Source of the DNA: Chloroflexota bacterium
GTDB lineage: Bacteria; Chloroflexota; Dehalococcoidia; Lucifugimonadales; G022566795
Length of the DNA stretch: 41,191 nucleotides
Reading direction: 5' to 3'
Assembly: GCA_022566795.1 (NCBI GenBank)
Contig: JADFIF010000008.1
Span: 1 to 41,191, forward strand
The notes beneath the pieces are model-generated. The model saw nothing but the letters and a program-made list of their open reading frames with translations. It was not told the DNA's origin and made no database searches. Every line of letters starts with the position of its first letter. Positions within the stretch are counted from its first letter, which is position 1. The position numbers and the translations under genes were made by a program. Of this stretch, positions 40,367 through 41,191 are shown one piece after another.

Positions 40367-41191
40367 CTAAACGGCGCACTCGCCCTCGCCGCGCTCCAGC
40401 TTGTAGATGACGGTCTTGTCCCAGTCCATGTAGCTGTCGATGGTCTCGCGGCTGAGCTCTGGGACCTCAGCCAATTCCGCCAAGATGGGCTCGATGCTCT
40501 CGACGCCCACCCGAACGACGAAGTCCTTGAACTGCTCGCCTTCGTTTCGCTCGTCGCGGTAGTGGGAAAGAATCTTCTTCAAGGCGTCTGGCATACGCTT
40601 GGCGGGAACCTTCGTCTTGACCCGCAGACCTATCCGATCGTCTCCGTCGCCGTAGCTTCCGCCGAGGAACAGCTCGTAGGCCGGTACCTGTCCGCCGGGA
40701 CCCTTCATGGCCGCGCCGTGGAATCCGATGTCGGCAATGTGGTGTTGTCCGCAGCCGTTGGGGCAGCCGCTCATCTTCACGTGCATCTGCTGTATCAAAG
40801 GGTCATCGTCCGTGTCGAACTCCGCCAGCGCATCGCCGACTGCCCTTCCAAGACCCATGGACGAGGTAATCCCAAGCTTGCAGCTATCGGTCCCCGGGCA
40901 TGACACCACATCCGACAGCTGATGCGCTCCGCGGTCACCCAGGCCGATCTCGCCCAGCTGCTGCCAAACCTCGTAGAGGGCCTTCTCGGGCACCCATCTC
41001 AACGCCAGGTTCTGCTGATGCGTAATGCGGACGCGGCCCCCCGCGTACTTGCGAGAGAGCGTGGCCAGCTGATGGAACTGCTCACCCTGGATATCCCCGA
41101 GGGGCAGCTTGACCGTCACGGCTCTGTAACCGTCCTGCTTCTGAGGCTCAACGTTGCTGGCCAGCCACCGATCGAATTCAGCATCCTGGCC
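40367..41191 (-). CDS. Ferredoxin-type nitrite/sulfite reductase, C-terminal part (5' end beyond window)
   Basis: 275 codons with the stop; the frame stays open to the window edge (GQDAEFDRWLASN upstream of the tracked start). Siroheme enzyme that reduces nitrite or sulfite by six electrons. Cluster and siroheme ligands are visible: CPGTDSCKLG (Cx5C) and CPNGCGQH (Cx3C). GGRVRITHQQNLALRWV belongs to the substrate/siroheme face. Nitrite and sulfite reductases cannot be told apart from this half. It ends at the terminator at 40303-40346. Confidence 0.92.
   Translation of the reverse strand, partial: GQDAEFDRWLASNVEPQKQDGYRAVTVKLPLGDIQGEQFHQLATLSRKYAGGRVRITHQQNLALRWVPEKALYEVWQQLGEIGLGDRGAHQLSDVVSCPGTDSCKLGITSSMGLGRAVGDALAEFDTDDDPLIQQMHVKMSGCPNGCGQHHIADIGFHGAAMKGPGGQVPAYELFLGGSYGDGDDRIGLRVKTKVPAKRMPDALKKILSHYRDERNEGEQFKDFVVRVGVESIEPILAELAEVPELSRETIDSYMDWDKTVIYKLERGEGECAV

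Noticed and set aside
1-41191. CRISPR arrays, tRNA or rRNA genes, complete insertion sequences
   Set aside because: No regularly spaced direct repeats, cloverleaf patterns, rRNA segments or transposase genes were seen on reading both strands.

Overview
The window looks like a chromosomal piece of a high-GC bacterium, most likely a Chloroflexota of the Dehalococcoidia/SAR202 kind. This is inferred from the flavour of the proteins, the mix of degradative enzymes (amidase, MaoC hydratases, SDR, amidohydrolase, sulfite-oxidase-like protein), and small interspersed repeats. No rRNA or tRNA gene is present to settle the taxonomy. Many genes start with GTG or TTG. Several carry a perfect TATAAT -10 box with little or no -35 box, sometimes so close to the ATG that the mRNA would be nearly leaderless.

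Layout. 1-2.6 kb: the str operon on the minus strand (rpsL, rpsG, fusA, the last cut by the window edge) behind a perfect TTGACA-17-TATAAT promoter. 2.9-3.85 kb: a lipoprotein built of two tandem repeats. 4.0-5.0 kb: an ornithine cyclodeaminase family enzyme. 5.1-8.9 kb (minus): an isolated phage-type tail cassette (tail tube, tail assembly protein, tape-measure-like C-terminus, large hub-like protein with a LamG-like domain, small membrane protein). It has no head, packaging, integrase or lysis genes. Its promoter is followed at once by an intrinsic-terminator-like hairpin, so it looks like an attenuated, possibly domesticated module. 9.3-12.05 kb: an exported PDZ protein and a YceI-like protein in one operon ending at a strong terminator, then a molybdopterin oxidoreductase. 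12.1-13.5 kb: speD plus an aminopropyltransferase that resembles plant thermospermine synthase (ACL5) more than ordinary SpeE. 13.6-15.9 kb: a PcrA/UvrD helicase. 16-18 kb: a two-gene MaoC hydratase and an SDR. 18.2-20.6 kb: a small membrane protein and an amidohydrolase separated by copies of a MITE-like repeat. 20.6-22.7 kb (minus): a class III aminotransferase coupled to a PAP2 phosphatase. 22.8-24.3 kb (minus): an apparently AT-richer island with a VapBC45-like toxin-antitoxin pair and a third membrane-protein gene. 24.5-28.2 kb (minus): larE, an NAD-dependent epimerase, a small unknown protein and a DUF362 iron-sulfur protein. 28.4-31.6 kb: a beta-propeller glycosidase-like protein, an MBL-fold hydrolase and lysA. 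31.6-35.8 kb: another MITE copy touching the end of a vanZ-like gene, an amidase, a frameshifted aminoglycoside-phosphotransferase-like gene and a rhomboid protease. 35.8-39.4 kb (minus): tig-clpP-clpX. The end holds a small membrane protein and the C-terminal part of a ferredoxin-type nitrite/sulfite reductase.

The core blocks (translation, proteolysis, polyamines, lysine, DNA repair) are conventional. The parts most worth a second look are the attenuated tail cassette, the ACL5-like polyamine enzyme, the repeat family whose hairpin stems change sequence but stay paired, the TA island with its extra membrane gene, and a possible ATT start codon. All family assignments are from reading the protein sequences; no database search was run.
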